From assembly GCF_030433675.1 (NCBI RefSeq), contig NZ_JAROCB010000003.1, forward strand, positions 1 through 64,000: 64,000 bases of DNA. The letters run 5' to 3'. The position numbers and the translations under genes are program-made. The notes below the pieces were generated by a model that saw only the letters and a list, made by a program, of their open reading frames with translations, did not search any database and had not been told where the DNA came from. Source of the DNA: Leifsonia virtsii. Lineage in GTDB: Bacteria > Actinomycetota > Actinomycetes > Actinomycetales > Microbacteriaceae. Numbering within the stretch: position 1 is the first letter of the stretch; every line of letters starts with the position of its first letter. This document shows positions 44,290-53,027 of the stretch, piece by piece.

Positions 44290-45974
44290 GGTGTTCCCTT
44301 CAGGTCGGTGTTTCGTTGTGAGTCCTGATCGGCTGCACTTGTGCTACGCAGGGCTGCTTGGTGGGCAGACGCCAAGTCGGCCACCGCGTCCTGTAGTTGA
44401 GGGTCGTCGCCTCGAGCGAGTCCGGCGTACTCGATGCGGACGGGTTTGGCTTCGTCGACAATCGCTTTCACCCACAGGCGTCGGCGTGGCACGAACAGGG
44501 AGGTGAGAAGGCCGCCGAGCGCGGCGATGGCGAAGAACAGCACCCACCCCTGGGCCGGGTCGTGATGGATTTCAAAGGACGCGAACCGGGACACGCGCTC
44601 CAGCGTGATCGAGCCGAGACCGTCGGGAAGTTGCTGCGTCTGACCGAGTTTGAGCTCAATTGACCGGACCCCGGTCGTGCCGCCGGTGAGTTGGGTGAGC
44701 TTCGTGGTGTCAAGTGCGTACACGGACTTAGGTGCCCCGGTGTTGATGCCGAGGTCGCCGGAGTAGGCGTTCAACGTCAGAACGGGGTTGGTGAGGTCGG
44801 GGTACGCGGAATAGAACGCGCCGGTGCTTGCGGTGGACTTCGTGGGGTAGAAGAACCCGATCAAACCGACTTGTTTGGCAAGTCCGTCGGGGACTTTCAC
44901 GACGCCGAGGGAGGTGAGGTTCGCGTCTTGTGGGAGGAAGGGGATGTCGTCGCTGAACACGGCGCGGCCTTGCGGGTCGCGGACCGTGATCCGGGGGGCA
45001 TACCCATTTCCCAGCAGATAGACGTCGGTGCCGCCGATCGACAGGGGTTCGTTGACTTTGATTGTCCGGCTCGTCTTGTCTGGCGAGCCTTGGGTTTGGG
45101 CGGTGACGGTCGCGGTGTAGTCGGTCGGGAGTCCGCGTGCCCGCTTGTTCTGGGTTTCGTAGGTGACCGCGAGGTTGTTCAGGGTGAGCGAATAGGGTGC
45201 CAGCTCTGTGGGGCTGAAGAAGCGGCCGGGGTTGAACGAGTCGTAGGCGGCGAGGGTGTTGATCATGCTTTGCCCCTCGACAACCACCCGGTTGCCGTCG
45301 AACCCGAACCCGCCGCCGATTCCCACCGTGATCAGGATCCCTACCAAGGCGATGTGGAAGGTCAGGTTGCCCGCTTCGCGCAGATAGCCCCGTTCGGCGC
45401 TGACCGACAGCTCCCGCCGACCAGCGGCCTGCGTGCCGGGGAAGGCGGCAATCCGGTAGCCGCGTTTGCGGAGAATTGTTGCCGCCGTGCTGATTGCCGT
45501 GGCGGCCGTTGCCGCCGAGGCGGCTCCCCGACCAGCTGACAACTCGATGGAGGTGTAGCCGCTCATCCGTGATAGTCGGGCGGGCGTTTTTGGTGGTGTC
45601 GCGCGCAGGGAGCGCAAGTGGTGGACAGTGCGCGGCACGACACAGCCGATCAGGGAGATGAACAGCAGCAGATAGATGCTGGAGAACCAGAACGAGGTGT
45701 AGGCATCGAAGGCTTGGAGTTTGTCCAGCACTGGGGCGAGGCCCGGGTTGTCTTTGAAGTATTGAACGACACCGTTGGGGTCGGAGCTGCGTTGCGGGAC
45801 CAGGGATCCGGGGACGGCGGCAAGAGCGAGCAGCAGCAGCAGGAACAGGGCGACGCGCATGCTGGTCAGCTGTCGCCACATCCAGCGCATCCATCCGGTG
45901 AACCCGAGCGCCGGTTCGGTGATTCTGCTCGCACCGGGTGGTCTGACGTCGATGTGGTCCAGGGGCCTAGACAT
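44286..45974 (-). CDS. resB: Cytochrome c biogenesis protein ResB
   Basis: 562 residues. Three N-terminal membrane segments (WRQLTSMRVALFLLLLLALA, FWFSSIYLLLFISLIGCVVP, NLTFHIALVGILITVGIGGG) with a haem-transfer His in the third, then a large exported domain and a final membrane segment (WVLFFAIAALGGLLTSLF). Start MSRPLDHIDV at 45974 overlaps the lgt stop by eight bases; the frame extends further only by GC bias. Confidence 0.92.
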   Translation of the reverse strand: MSRPLDHIDVRPPGASRITEPALGFTGWMRWMWRQLTSMRVALFLLLLLALAAVPGSLVPQRSSDPNGVVQYFKDNPGLAPVLDKLQAFDAYTSFWFSSIYLLLFISLIGCVVPRTVHHLRSLRATPPKTPARLSRMSGYTSIELSAGRGAASAATAATAISTAATILRKRGYRIAAFPGTQAAGRRELSVSAERGYLREAGNLTFHIALVGILITVGIGGGFGFDGNRVVVEGQSMINTLAAYDSFNPGRFFSPTELAPYSLTLNNLAVTYETQNKRARGLPTDYTATVTAQTQGSPDKTSRTIKVNEPLSIGGTDVYLLGNGYAPRITVRDPQGRAVFSDDIPFLPQDANLTSLGVVKVPDGLAKQVGLIGFFYPTKSTASTGAFYSAYPDLTNPVLTLNAYSGDLGINTGAPKSVYALDTTKLTQLTGGTTGVRSIELKLGQTQQLPDGLGSITLERVSRFASFEIHHDPAQGWVLFFAIAALGGLLTSLFVPRRRLWVKAIVDEAKPVRIEYAGLARGDDPQLQDAVADLASAHQAALRSTSAADQDSQRNTDLKGTP

Positions 45975-46935
45975 CGGACGGCTTTCGCATCGAGTTCGAC
46001 CGGGGTTCGTCTTCGGGGGCTCCTGCAGCATCGTCGACGGCTGGGGCGGTGGTGACGGCGGGATTCGGGTCGTCGAGAGGTGCGGGATGGTGCCCGTCAC
46101 GGTACGGCGAGTACTCGGGTTCGGGGTGACGTTTAGTTTGCACGATGAACAGCGCCGCCCCGAGCGCGACCAGGACGAAGGAGGCCCACACGTTGGCGGG
46201 GATACCGAGGAACGTGTTACTGGTGGGATCGATCCGGATTGCTTCCAGCCAGCTCCGGCCCAGGCCGTACCAGATCAGGTACACGGCGAAGGCTCGCCCC
46301 CATCGCAAGTTGAGGCGGCGTTCCAACACCAGGATCATGCCGACCCCGATCAGGTTCCAGATGATCTCGTAGAGGAACAACGGGTGGAAGAGCGTTCCAG
46401 CAGGCAGGCCGGCAGGGAATTTGGGATTGCTCGCTTCGATCTGCAGGCCCCACGGCAACGTGGTGGGCAGGCCGAAGAGTTCGTGGTTGAAGTAGTTGCC
46501 GAACCGTCCAAGCGATTGCGCGACGAGCAGGGCCGGTGCCAGCGCGTCTGCGAAGGACCAGAACCGGATCTTGGTTTGCCGGCACCCGATGTAGGCGCCG
46601 ACGGCTCCGCCGATGAGGGATCCATAGAGGGCGTTCCCGCCGTCCCAGATGGCGAACACGTTCCACAGGTTCGCGCCGGGGTAGAAGTAGTCGCCGGTGT
46701 GGGTGAAGACGTGGTAGAACCGAGCGCCGACGATGCCTAACGGCACCGCCCAGAGAATGATGTCGAGAACGACGGGGCCGCGGGCGCCGCGCTGGGCGAG
46801 TCGTTTGGAGGTGATCAACGTGGCTGCGACGATTCCGGCGAGAATGCACAGCGCATAGGTGTGGATGGTAAGCGGACCCACCGTGAACTGCGCGAAGACG
46901 GGGTCGGGGCTGGGAATGCTGAGGTGGCGGTTCAT
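45967..46935 (-). CDS. lgt: Prolipoprotein diacylglyceryl transferase Lgt
   Basis: 322 residues, seven membrane segments. The Lgt signature is present: GARFYHVFTHTGDY, and SLGRFGNYFNHELFGLPT (essential Arg and Asn). It attaches diacylglycerol to lipobox Cys. The island encodes at least four predicted lipoproteins, including two genes next to it, so a dedicated Lgt makes sense; a core copy is expected elsewhere (usually next to trp genes), so this is likely a paralogue. C-terminal 60 residues are a charged Pro/Ala/Asp tail. Confidence 0.9.
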   Translation of the reverse strand: MNRHLSIPSPDPVFAQFTVGPLTIHTYALCILAGIVAATLITSKRLAQRGARGPVVLDIILWAVPLGIVGARFYHVFTHTGDYFYPGANLWNVFAIWDGGNALYGSLIGGAVGAYIGCRQTKIRFWSFADALAPALLVAQSLGRFGNYFNHELFGLPTTLPWGLQIEASNPKFPAGLPAGTLFHPLFLYEIIWNLIGVGMILVLERRLNLRWGRAFAVYLIWYGLGRSWLEAIRIDPTSNTFLGIPANVWASFVLVALGAALFIVQTKRHPEPEYSPYRDGHHPAPLDDPNPAVTTAPAVDDAAGAPEDEPRSNSMRKPSDV

Positions 46936-46988
46936 GAAAGGGCTTTCGGTGAGGGGTGTGCGGGGGGCTCCTAACGCGCGGAAGGGTG

Positions 46989-47606
46989 TTACGGTCCCTG
47001 TTCTGTCAGAACGGTGCTGATTAGTGCGCTGAGCACGGACGCGTCCGGCAGTTGGCCCAGGATGCGAGCGGCGACGCGCCCGTCCTTGTCCACGACGAGT
47101 GTGGTGGGGACCGCGTTGGGGGCAACAATCCCGCTGAACGCCAGTTGCATGGCACCGTCGGAGGCGTCGAGCACGCTGGGGTAGGTCACTCCATAGGTGC
47201 GGGCGAACGCGCGGGCGGTGTCGGCTTGGTCCCTGACGTTGACGCCGAGGAATGCGACCCCTTGTCCGGCGAATTTTGTGTATGTCTTTTCGAGTGCGGG
47301 TGCCTCCGCCCGGCAGGGGGCGCATCCGGCGTACCAAAAATTGAGGACCAGAACTTTCCCGGCGTACATCGCTGAAGTGGTCGATTTGCCGTCTTCGAGC
47401 TTTCCCGCGAATGCGACGGGTGCCGCACGATTCTGGGGTTTGATTTCGGTGATGGTGCCGTCGCCGGCGACGTAGTTCTTCCCGGATCCGTCTTTGTACT
47501 GCTGAGCGAGGGCATCATTGTTGCTGCTGCACCCCGCCAGCGTGACGACGAGCATGACAGCTGCGGCCACCGAGGTGAGGGCGGTCCGCAGCCTGATGGT
47601 TCGCAT
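46989..47606 (-). CDS. TlpA/ResA-like thioredoxin lipoprotein
   Basis: 205 residues. Lipobox VTLAGC (Cys26), then a thioredoxin fold with active site WYAGCAPCRAEAP (CxxC) and cis-Pro region NAVPTTLVVD. It reduces apocytochrome c cysteines, getting electrons from CcdA. ATG 47606 is used; a TTG at 47621 overlapping the upstream stop is an alternative with a better ribosome-binding site (AGAGGAA). Confidence 0.88.
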   Translation of the reverse strand: MRTIRLRTALTSVAAAVMLVVTLAGCSSNNDALAQQYKDGSGKNYVAGDGTITEIKPQNRAAPVAFAGKLEDGKSTTSAMYAGKVLVLNFWYAGCAPCRAEAPALEKTYTKFAGQGVAFLGVNVRDQADTARAFARTYGVTYPSVLDASDGAMQLAFSGIVAPNAVPTTLVVDKDGRVAARILGQLPDASVLSALISTVLTEQGP

Positions 47607-47613
47607 GATGCGG

Positions 47614-48930
47614 TTAGCCAAGGGTGATTCCTCTCGCGCTCATGAATGGTTGCGGGTCGATCCGGTTACCGTTGACGCGGACTTCGAAGTGCAGGTGGCA
47701 GCCGGAGGAGCCGCCCGTCGTACCGACCTGGGCGATGTTCTGGCCGGCTTGAACGGTTTGGCCCACGTTGACCAGGACTCCGCCCTCGCGGATGTGCGCG
47801 TACCCGGTCATCACCCCGGTGCCGTGGTCAAGGAGCACCCAGTTGCCGTAGGTTCCAAGCCAGCCTGCGTATACGACGCGTCCGGGGGCGGCAGCGAATA
47901 TCGCGGTGCCGCACCCGGCGGCAAGATCTGTGCCGTAGTGGAATGCGCCCGAACTGGCTACCGGTTTGTCCGGGCGGGGCCCGAACCGGTCGCTGATCCA
48001 TCCGGACACCGGCTTCGCCCAACCCTGTCCACCGAGTTGCCCGCCGTCCCCCGACGGCACCGGTGCACCATCTGCCGCAGCCGCGGCAGCAGCGGCAGCG
48101 GCGGCAGCAGCGGCGGCTGCGGCGGCTGCGGCGGCCGCTTCTTGCTGACGTCGGGCCTCTTCCCCTTTGCGGTAGTCGGCTTCGGTCGCTTTGCGATTCT
48201 CGACCAGCACTGCCAGTTGGGCTTGCAGGGTTCCCTGTGTCTGTTGCTGTTCAGCCAGCTGGTTCGCTGCAGTGCGGCTGGCAGCGACCGCGTCCTGCAG
48301 CGCCTTTTCGGCTGCGCGGCTAAGGTTCGCCAGAGCGGCTTGGGCGGCATCGGCCTGGCGGGTAAGTGATCGGACGGTGTTTGCGCTGGTGGTGGCGGCG
48401 GCGAAGGCCCGATTGGAGCGTTGCGTGAGTTGGCTCATGGTGCCGAGTCGGAACAGCAGCGTCTCTGCTCGTTGCCCGTTCAGCAGGAGCAGCGTGGTCG
48501 GGTCGCCGTTGCCGAAGCGTGCAAGTTGGGCGACAAGTTGGCCGGCGCGTGCTTGGGATGCGTTCGCGAGCGCCTGCGCCGCATCGGCCGAAGTACGCAG
48601 CGTTTGTGCGCGGTAACTTGCTAAATCGAGTCGTGCTTGCGCCTTCTCGTAGTCGCTGCCACGGTCGGCTGCTGCCGCCTGGGCGGTGCGGACGTTGTCT
48701 TCCAGTGTGCGCAGAAGATTGGTGATCCGATTGATTTCGCTTGCTTTCGCACTCTCGCTTGAGCGTGCGGCTTCAACCTCCGACCAGGACGGATAGTCGG
48801 CGCCTCGTGCCGGGCCTGCTGCCACTAGCTGGCTGAGTAGAACGGTCAGGATCAGCACAGCCGCTGGCCACCGCACTCGAATTGGTCGGACTCGACGGGT
48901 GCTCTTCGTCGAGCCCGGTGTGGCGCTCAT
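47614..48930 (-). CDS. Secreted coiled-coil M23 peptidoglycan endopeptidase
   Basis: 438 residues. Signal peptide ends near GPARGA-DYPS. Residues 45-265 are a coiled coil homologous to that of the 39739 gene (both start YPSW followed by VEAARSSE/VQAARSNE), then a run of over 20 alanines, then an M23 LytM domain with HYGTDLAAGCGT (zinc His and Asp), GYAHIREG and GCHLHFEVRVNG (HxH). All metal ligands are present, so it should be active. EnvC/CwlO-like design suggests control by coiled-coil contacts. Confidence 0.9.
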   Translation of the reverse strand: MSATPGSTKSTRRVRPIRVRWPAAVLILTVLLSQLVAAGPARGADYPSWSEVEAARSSESAKASEINRITNLLRTLEDNVRTAQAAAADRGSDYEKAQARLDLASYRAQTLRTSADAAQALANASQARAGQLVAQLARFGNGDPTTLLLLNGQRAETLLFRLGTMSQLTQRSNRAFAAATTSANTVRSLTRQADAAQAALANLSRAAEKALQDAVAASRTAANQLAEQQQTQGTLQAQLAVLVENRKATEADYRKGEEARRQQEAAAAAAAAAAAAAAAAAAAAAADGAPVPSGDGGQLGGQGWAKPVSGWISDRFGPRPDKPVASSGAFHYGTDLAAGCGTAIFAAAPGRVVYAGWLGTYGNWVLLDHGTGVMTGYAHIREGGVLVNVGQTVQAGQNIAQVGTTGGSSGCHLHFEVRVNGNRIDPQPFMSARGITLG

Positions 48931-49844
48931 GGGGTGCCCTCGATCAAGGTGACCCAGCTGGCGCCGTGATCGGCGGTCGCGACGATTCCGTTGGCATGGG
49001 CACCGAGGATCCAGAGTCTTGACGCGCCCTGCACTGTTGCCAGCGACTCGGGCAGAGTGTCGAACGTTCCCTTCCGCGCCCAGGTGGAACCGTCGTCTGT
49101 GGTTGCCCAGATCTTCTTGCTGACGTCGACGCCGACGAATTGTCCCGGTGCGGCATCCACCGGGGCGAGCAAATACAGCATCGGTCCGCCGGGCAGGGCG
49201 GAGAAGGTCATGCCAGCATCCCGGCTGATCTGCACACCGGCCTGGGTTGTGGCAAGGAGCGTATCCGGCCCGTTTGGGTTGACCGCGAGCTTCCGCAACG
49301 ACAGTGTCCCGCCATCGTGCCAGGTGTGACCGCCATCATCGCTGATCCGGACGCGCTGTTGGGCCGCGTCGAAGCCGTAGATCCGCACGCGGGCGTCGCT
49401 TGTCGGGGCGGTAACAAGGTCGTGGAAGTCGGTGTGACCGGCAAGCGAAACAGGCTTCCAGGATTGTGCGGCATCGAGGCTTTGGATCAGACCGAGGTTC
49501 GCGGGTAGCTGCTGCGGGTTGTTGCCGGGGTCGGGGTGCCCGGATGCGAACATGACGCCGGAACGGGCGACGGTAAACCCCATTGTGTCCTGGCTACTAA
49601 TGCCGACCCGGGCGGTGGTTTCGGTGGCGAAACCATCTCCTAGTTTCGCCGCGTCGATCGCCCACACCCCCTGGTGGGTCGCGGCAAAGATGCGGCCGTG
49701 CGTGGCATCCAGGCCGTGCACGTGTCCGAGCTCGTTCATCGTCGGAGCCGCCGGTGTTGCGGCGCTGCAACCGCTGAGCAGGAGAGTGACCGCGAGGGTG
49801 CTGACAATGAGGGCTGAGGTGTGCCGACGGATGCGAAATGGCAT
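48927..49844 (-). CDS. BNR/VPS10-like beta-propeller lipoprotein (F510_1955-type)
   Basis: 305 residues, lipobox LLLSGC (Cys26). Repeated propeller motifs: MNELGHVHGLDATHGRIFAA, ISDDGGHTWHDGG, ISRDAGMTFSALPG, TTDDGSTWARKG and TADHGASWVTL (Asp-box S/T-x-D-x-G-x-T/S-W). It resembles the 'F510_1955 family glycosylhydrolase' group (name from memory); no catalytic activity can be assigned. Overlaps the coiled-coil M23 gene by ATGA and starts 2 bases after the upstream M23 gene. Confidence 0.75.
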   Translation of the reverse strand: MPFRIRRHTSALIVSTLAVTLLLSGCSAATPAAPTMNELGHVHGLDATHGRIFAATHQGVWAIDAAKLGDGFATETTARVGISSQDTMGFTVARSGVMFASGHPDPGNNPQQLPANLGLIQSLDAAQSWKPVSLAGHTDFHDLVTAPTSDARVRIYGFDAAQQRVRISDDGGHTWHDGGTLSLRKLAVNPNGPDTLLATTQAGVQISRDAGMTFSALPGGPMLYLLAPVDAAPGQFVGVDVSKKIWATTDDGSTWARKGTFDTLPESLATVQGASRLWILGAHANGIVATADHGASWVTLIEGTP

Positions 49845-49846
49845 GG

Positions 49847-50698
49847 TTATTTCACTTTCTGCGTAAGCCACGCATAGGGGTCGACCGGGGTTCCGTTGAC
49901 GGAAATGCCGAGGTGCAGGTGGGCGCCGGTGCTGGCCCCGGTGCTGCCGACCAGGCCGACCAGTTGTCGGACCTTGACGGTTTGTCCCACACTGAGCGCG
50001 AGCGAACCGTAGGCCATGTGGGCGTAGAGGCTGCTGACGGTTTGTCCGTCGATTTGGTGGTCGATGATGGCGTACACGCCCAGGCTTCCGGACGGATTGC
50101 CCACCTCGCGGACGACGCCGTCCGCTATCGCCTGGATCGGGGTTCCGACGCCCGGATTCATATCGATGCCCTCGTGATAGGAGGAACAACCAGAGCAGGG
50201 CGCGACTCGGTAGCCGAATCCGTCGCTGATGGGTACGCCAACATCGAATGGCCACTGGATCGGGGAGGCGGGGTCGTTTGTGAACGTGTTCGCTGTCCGC
50301 AGGAAGGTGTTCGGGGTAGTGACTGTGGCTTTTGGTTTCTGTTTCGGCGGCGGCGGCGGCGCGGTCACAGCGACTTCTTCGCGTGTAACGGGTGCCGGGT
50401 CGGTAGCGGCGACTGTTACCGTTTGCAGCTCTCCCGGCCGTGCCGTTGCGATCTGTTGCCGTTCGCCGGGCACGATCGCATAGGCCGGGAGGGCGTAGGT
50501 TCCGAACAAGGTTCCGGCCAGCGCCAGCGCAGCAATCGGCGCCCATCGTTTGCGGGTACGTCGTTGCCGAGTGTTTGCCGCGGGACGGGTGACCGGTCGA
50601 CGCCGCCCGGCGGCGCGGCGGGCTCGGCGTGATTCGTGCTGGTAGGCGGTCGAGGGAAGCGCGTTCGCGCTTCGGCGGTGGCGAGAGTGTGCGGGCAT
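49847..50698 (-). CDS. Secreted M23 peptidoglycan endopeptidase without coiled coil
   Basis: 283 residues. An Arg-rich cytosolic head is followed by a signal/anchor segment (WAPIAALALAGTLFGTYALP) ending AYA, a Pro-rich linker (APPPPPKQKPK), then an M23 domain with CSSYHEGIDMNPGVGTPI, LYAHMAYG and GAHLHLGISVNG. Zinc ligands are complete. ATG 50698 is preferred over a longer frame. First gene of the operon running to about 41.5 kb. Confidence 0.88.
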   Translation of the reverse strand: MPAHSRHRRSANALPSTAYQHESRRARRAAGRRRPVTRPAANTRQRRTRKRWAPIAALALAGTLFGTYALPAYAIVPGERQQIATARPGELQTVTVAATDPAPVTREEVAVTAPPPPPKQKPKATVTTPNTFLRTANTFTNDPASPIQWPFDVGVPISDGFGYRVAPCSGCSSYHEGIDMNPGVGTPIQAIADGVVREVGNPSGSLGVYAIIDHQIDGQTVSSLYAHMAYGSLALSVGQTVKVRQLVGLVGSTGASTGAHLHLGISVNGTPVDPYAWLTQKVK

Positions 50699-50943
50699 CG
50701 TGGCGAAAGGCTCCGACGTTTGGCGTGAGAAGACCCGTAGGTCGGCTCGGAAGGGTAACGACGAGAAATGCCGACCGGAGGCCACATTCGTCGCCGAATA
50801 ACTGGGGAGGGTGTGTGACGGAGACCATCCGAAGGGAAGCGTCGATCACGTCACAACAGTGGAGCGCAAAAGCCCAGGCCAGCCAACCGCTAGTGCTTTG
50901 CTAGTCAGGTCGGCGTTGCGCCGTGGGGTCCAGAGGTGCCGGT

Positions 50944-51426
50944 CTAGGTGCGGCTTATGGAGAGCGCGACTAGCGACGGTCCATGCGCTCGAACAGACGT
51001 AATTGACGGTATGGCGACAGGCGCGATTCGCTGCACAAGGTCAACAAGCGCGAGCGCTCTACTTACCGCGAAGAGCGAGACGGCGACGGCGATTGCGACC
51101 AGAACGCACGCGGCGCCTGCGATCGCACAACTGAGCTCGCAGACTGTGTCGCACTGCGGTCCCGGGGAGCTCTGAAGGCTTCCGGGTGCGCTTGCGGCTG
51201 GCGAAACCGGAACGATGGGCGGATCAATGTGTGGTTGGGTCGCGACAGAGTGGGCGTTAGGTTGGCTGCCAACCGCAGTTGCGACGGACTCATGCGGGTG
51301 TGCCGAGTTCATGGATGTCATCACAAACATCCCGACCACCAACGCCATCAGGGACACAATTGCGAGCAGGATCCGATGCCGGCGCATAGCAACGACCCGG
51401 TTCGGGTCGAGTCGCGTGAGCGTCAT
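50944..51426 (-). CDS. DUF6153-like small membrane protein
   Basis: 160 residues: basic head, membrane segment (ILLAIVSLMALVVGMFVMTS), a His/Pro/Ser exported loop with a CDTVCELSC cluster, second segment (AGAACVLVAIAVAVSLFAV) and ending LVALSISRT. Shares layout and ending with the 25844 gene. It lies between two hydrolase genes on the same strand. Function unknown; the Cys cluster might bind metal. Confidence 0.55.
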   Translation of the reverse strand: MTLTRLDPNRVVAMRRHRILLAIVSLMALVVGMFVMTSMNSAHPHESVATAVGSQPNAHSVATQPHIDPPIVPVSPAASAPGSLQSSPGPQCDTVCELSCAIAGAACVLVAIAVAVSLFAVSRALALVDLVQRIAPVAIPSITSVRAHGPSLVALSISRT

Positions 51427-51522
51427 GTTTCAGTCCTGGGTTGATGGTTTGGGGCACCCGCATCTTAGCGAGGGGTGGTGGGCGGGAGCAGCAGACCGGA
51501 TGATGTGTCTGCCTTTTACAGG

Positions 51523-52662
51523 TTAGGTGGAGAGCTTGAGGGCGGTTCCTTGCGCTTGCCGAAAGTCAATGTGGAGGTGATCGCACGTGTCGTCGAACGG
51601 CAGAAAGTTGGTGACGGCCACGCTCCCCCGGCAGCCCACCTGGCCCAGATCTGTATTCGGGGGCATCACCGGGTCAAGCGCGCGAATCAGGTTCAGCGAC
51701 TCCGGATCTCCGCCCGTGAGCGGGCGACCATTTAGCAAGTAAAAGTCCACGGCATGACCTCCGCCGTTGGCGTAATGCGAGGACGCACTACCGGCACCTT
51801 CGATCTGGCCGGTGCACCGTCGGTTGATGTCACTGACGCCGACGGTGTTGAAGTTCGCTAATGCGACTTCGATGGTCTGCAGCACCCGATAGTCCACACC
51901 ACATCCAGGAACGGCGCGGCCCTCCGCCAGGTTCCTGATCTCCGGGATGTGGTCGGGGGTGTACCCCGTCAACCGTCCTTGCCCAACAGCGACCATAAGA
52001 GTCTGCGCCAACCGCTGTACCGTCGGCGATACGGTCGACTCCACCGTGGAGTCCAGTTTCGCGCTGTTCTCAGTGATCGAAAAGGCTTCTCGCGCCGCCG
52101 CTGGAACGGCAGCTCCGCCACTCAGCAACGTCTGTACCGCTACGCCCGCTCGAGACGTAGTAGCGGCGCCATCGATGGAAGTCGCATATGCGGGCAACGC
52201 CGCTGTGCCGACGAGTCCACTCGCCGCTGCAACCACAACAACCTTCGCCCAGATCGAGCGCAGTCGCCGGTTTTGTGAACGGTCTTCACTTGAGGGCCGA
52301 TACGCAAATGGGGCACGAGCAGGCCGCGCGTTGCTGATTCGGCGCGAAGTGGGCGCCGCTGGGCTGTTGCCTACGCCGCGAAATGAGTCCTCTCGAACCC
52401 CGTGGGATGCCGCGACCCGACGTTTGGCCCGCCGGACCGATGCGGATACCGGGCTTGATGCTCGTCGATCCAGCGTCTGGGGAGGAGTCAACTCGATTTC
52501 GCGGCGCTCGAACGCGTGTCTTTCGCGTCGAGACGAGAAAGCGTCCACTGCAGCCGCATAGTTCGAGCGCCTTTCCGTCGGCTCGGATCGCGGCAGGCCG
52601 CGAGGCTCGACGACGTCCTGTGACAGGGAGAAGTCCCCAGCAGACGTGCTCGAGCGTGCCAC
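51523..52662 (-). CDS. Secreted protein with M15-like domain, no coiled coil
   Basis: 379 residues if started at GTG 52662. The first ~155 are polar and Arg-rich; a membrane/signal segment (VVVVAAASGLVGTAALPAYA) follows, matching that of the 49847 gene (both end ALPAYA). The C-terminal ~165 residues match the domain in 39739: VGVSDINRRCTGQIEGAG, HYANGGGHAVDFYLL, CDHLHIDF. A CsoR-like box lies 60 bp upstream of the GTG, which supports this start over the longer frame. A later start is possible. Confidence 0.7.
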   Translation of the reverse strand: MARSSTSAGDFSLSQDVVEPRGLPRSEPTERRSNYAAAVDAFSSRRERHAFERREIELTPPQTLDRRASSPVSASVRRAKRRVAASHGVREDSFRGVGNSPAAPTSRRISNARPARAPFAYRPSSEDRSQNRRLRSIWAKVVVVAAASGLVGTAALPAYATSIDGAATTSRAGVAVQTLLSGGAAVPAAAREAFSITENSAKLDSTVESTVSPTVQRLAQTLMVAVGQGRLTGYTPDHIPEIRNLAEGRAVPGCGVDYRVLQTIEVALANFNTVGVSDINRRCTGQIEGAGSASSHYANGGGHAVDFYLLNGRPLTGGDPESLNLIRALDPVMPPNTDLGQVGCRGSVAVTNFLPFDDTCDHLHIDFRQAQGTALKLST

Positions 52663-53027
52663 ACAATGCCTTTCGCCGGGGGGACGCGAACGGACCAGGT
52701 GATGCTGAGTTCGCAATGGGAATACCCGGTAATGGTATGCGCTCGTTACCAACTTGTCACATTCTGCGCCTGAGCCAGCGCTCATGCGGTCCAGGCCGGA
52801 ACGGCCGACGGTGTCGTCGCACCGTTCACGGTCGTCGCCCTAGCGGATACAGCCGCAGCCGGAGCGTTGCCATCGTCGTCGCACTCGTCGCCCGGACGGG
52901 CAGTAAAGAGATCGGCATCTTCGTGCCGCCGACCTCTAACGGTTGCGCATCGTCAAGACCCCGTGTGCATCACGTGTTCGGGATCTCAGGCCCGGTGGTT
53001 TCCTTGCGGATACGGCTCGAGGTGCGG
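52663..53027. other. Divergent intergenic stretch
   Basis: 365 bases between the leftward M15-like gene and the rightward membrane gene. Apart from the CsoR-like box at 52722 I see no gene; the open frame across it on the plus strand looks non-coding. Confidence 0.35.
52722..52738. promoter_or_regulatory. CsoR-like box upstream of the M15-like gene
   Basis: ATACCCGGTAATGGTAT, ATACC-C/ x-GGTAT arms with a 5-base spacer, same form as the box at 39614. Confidence 0.55.
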
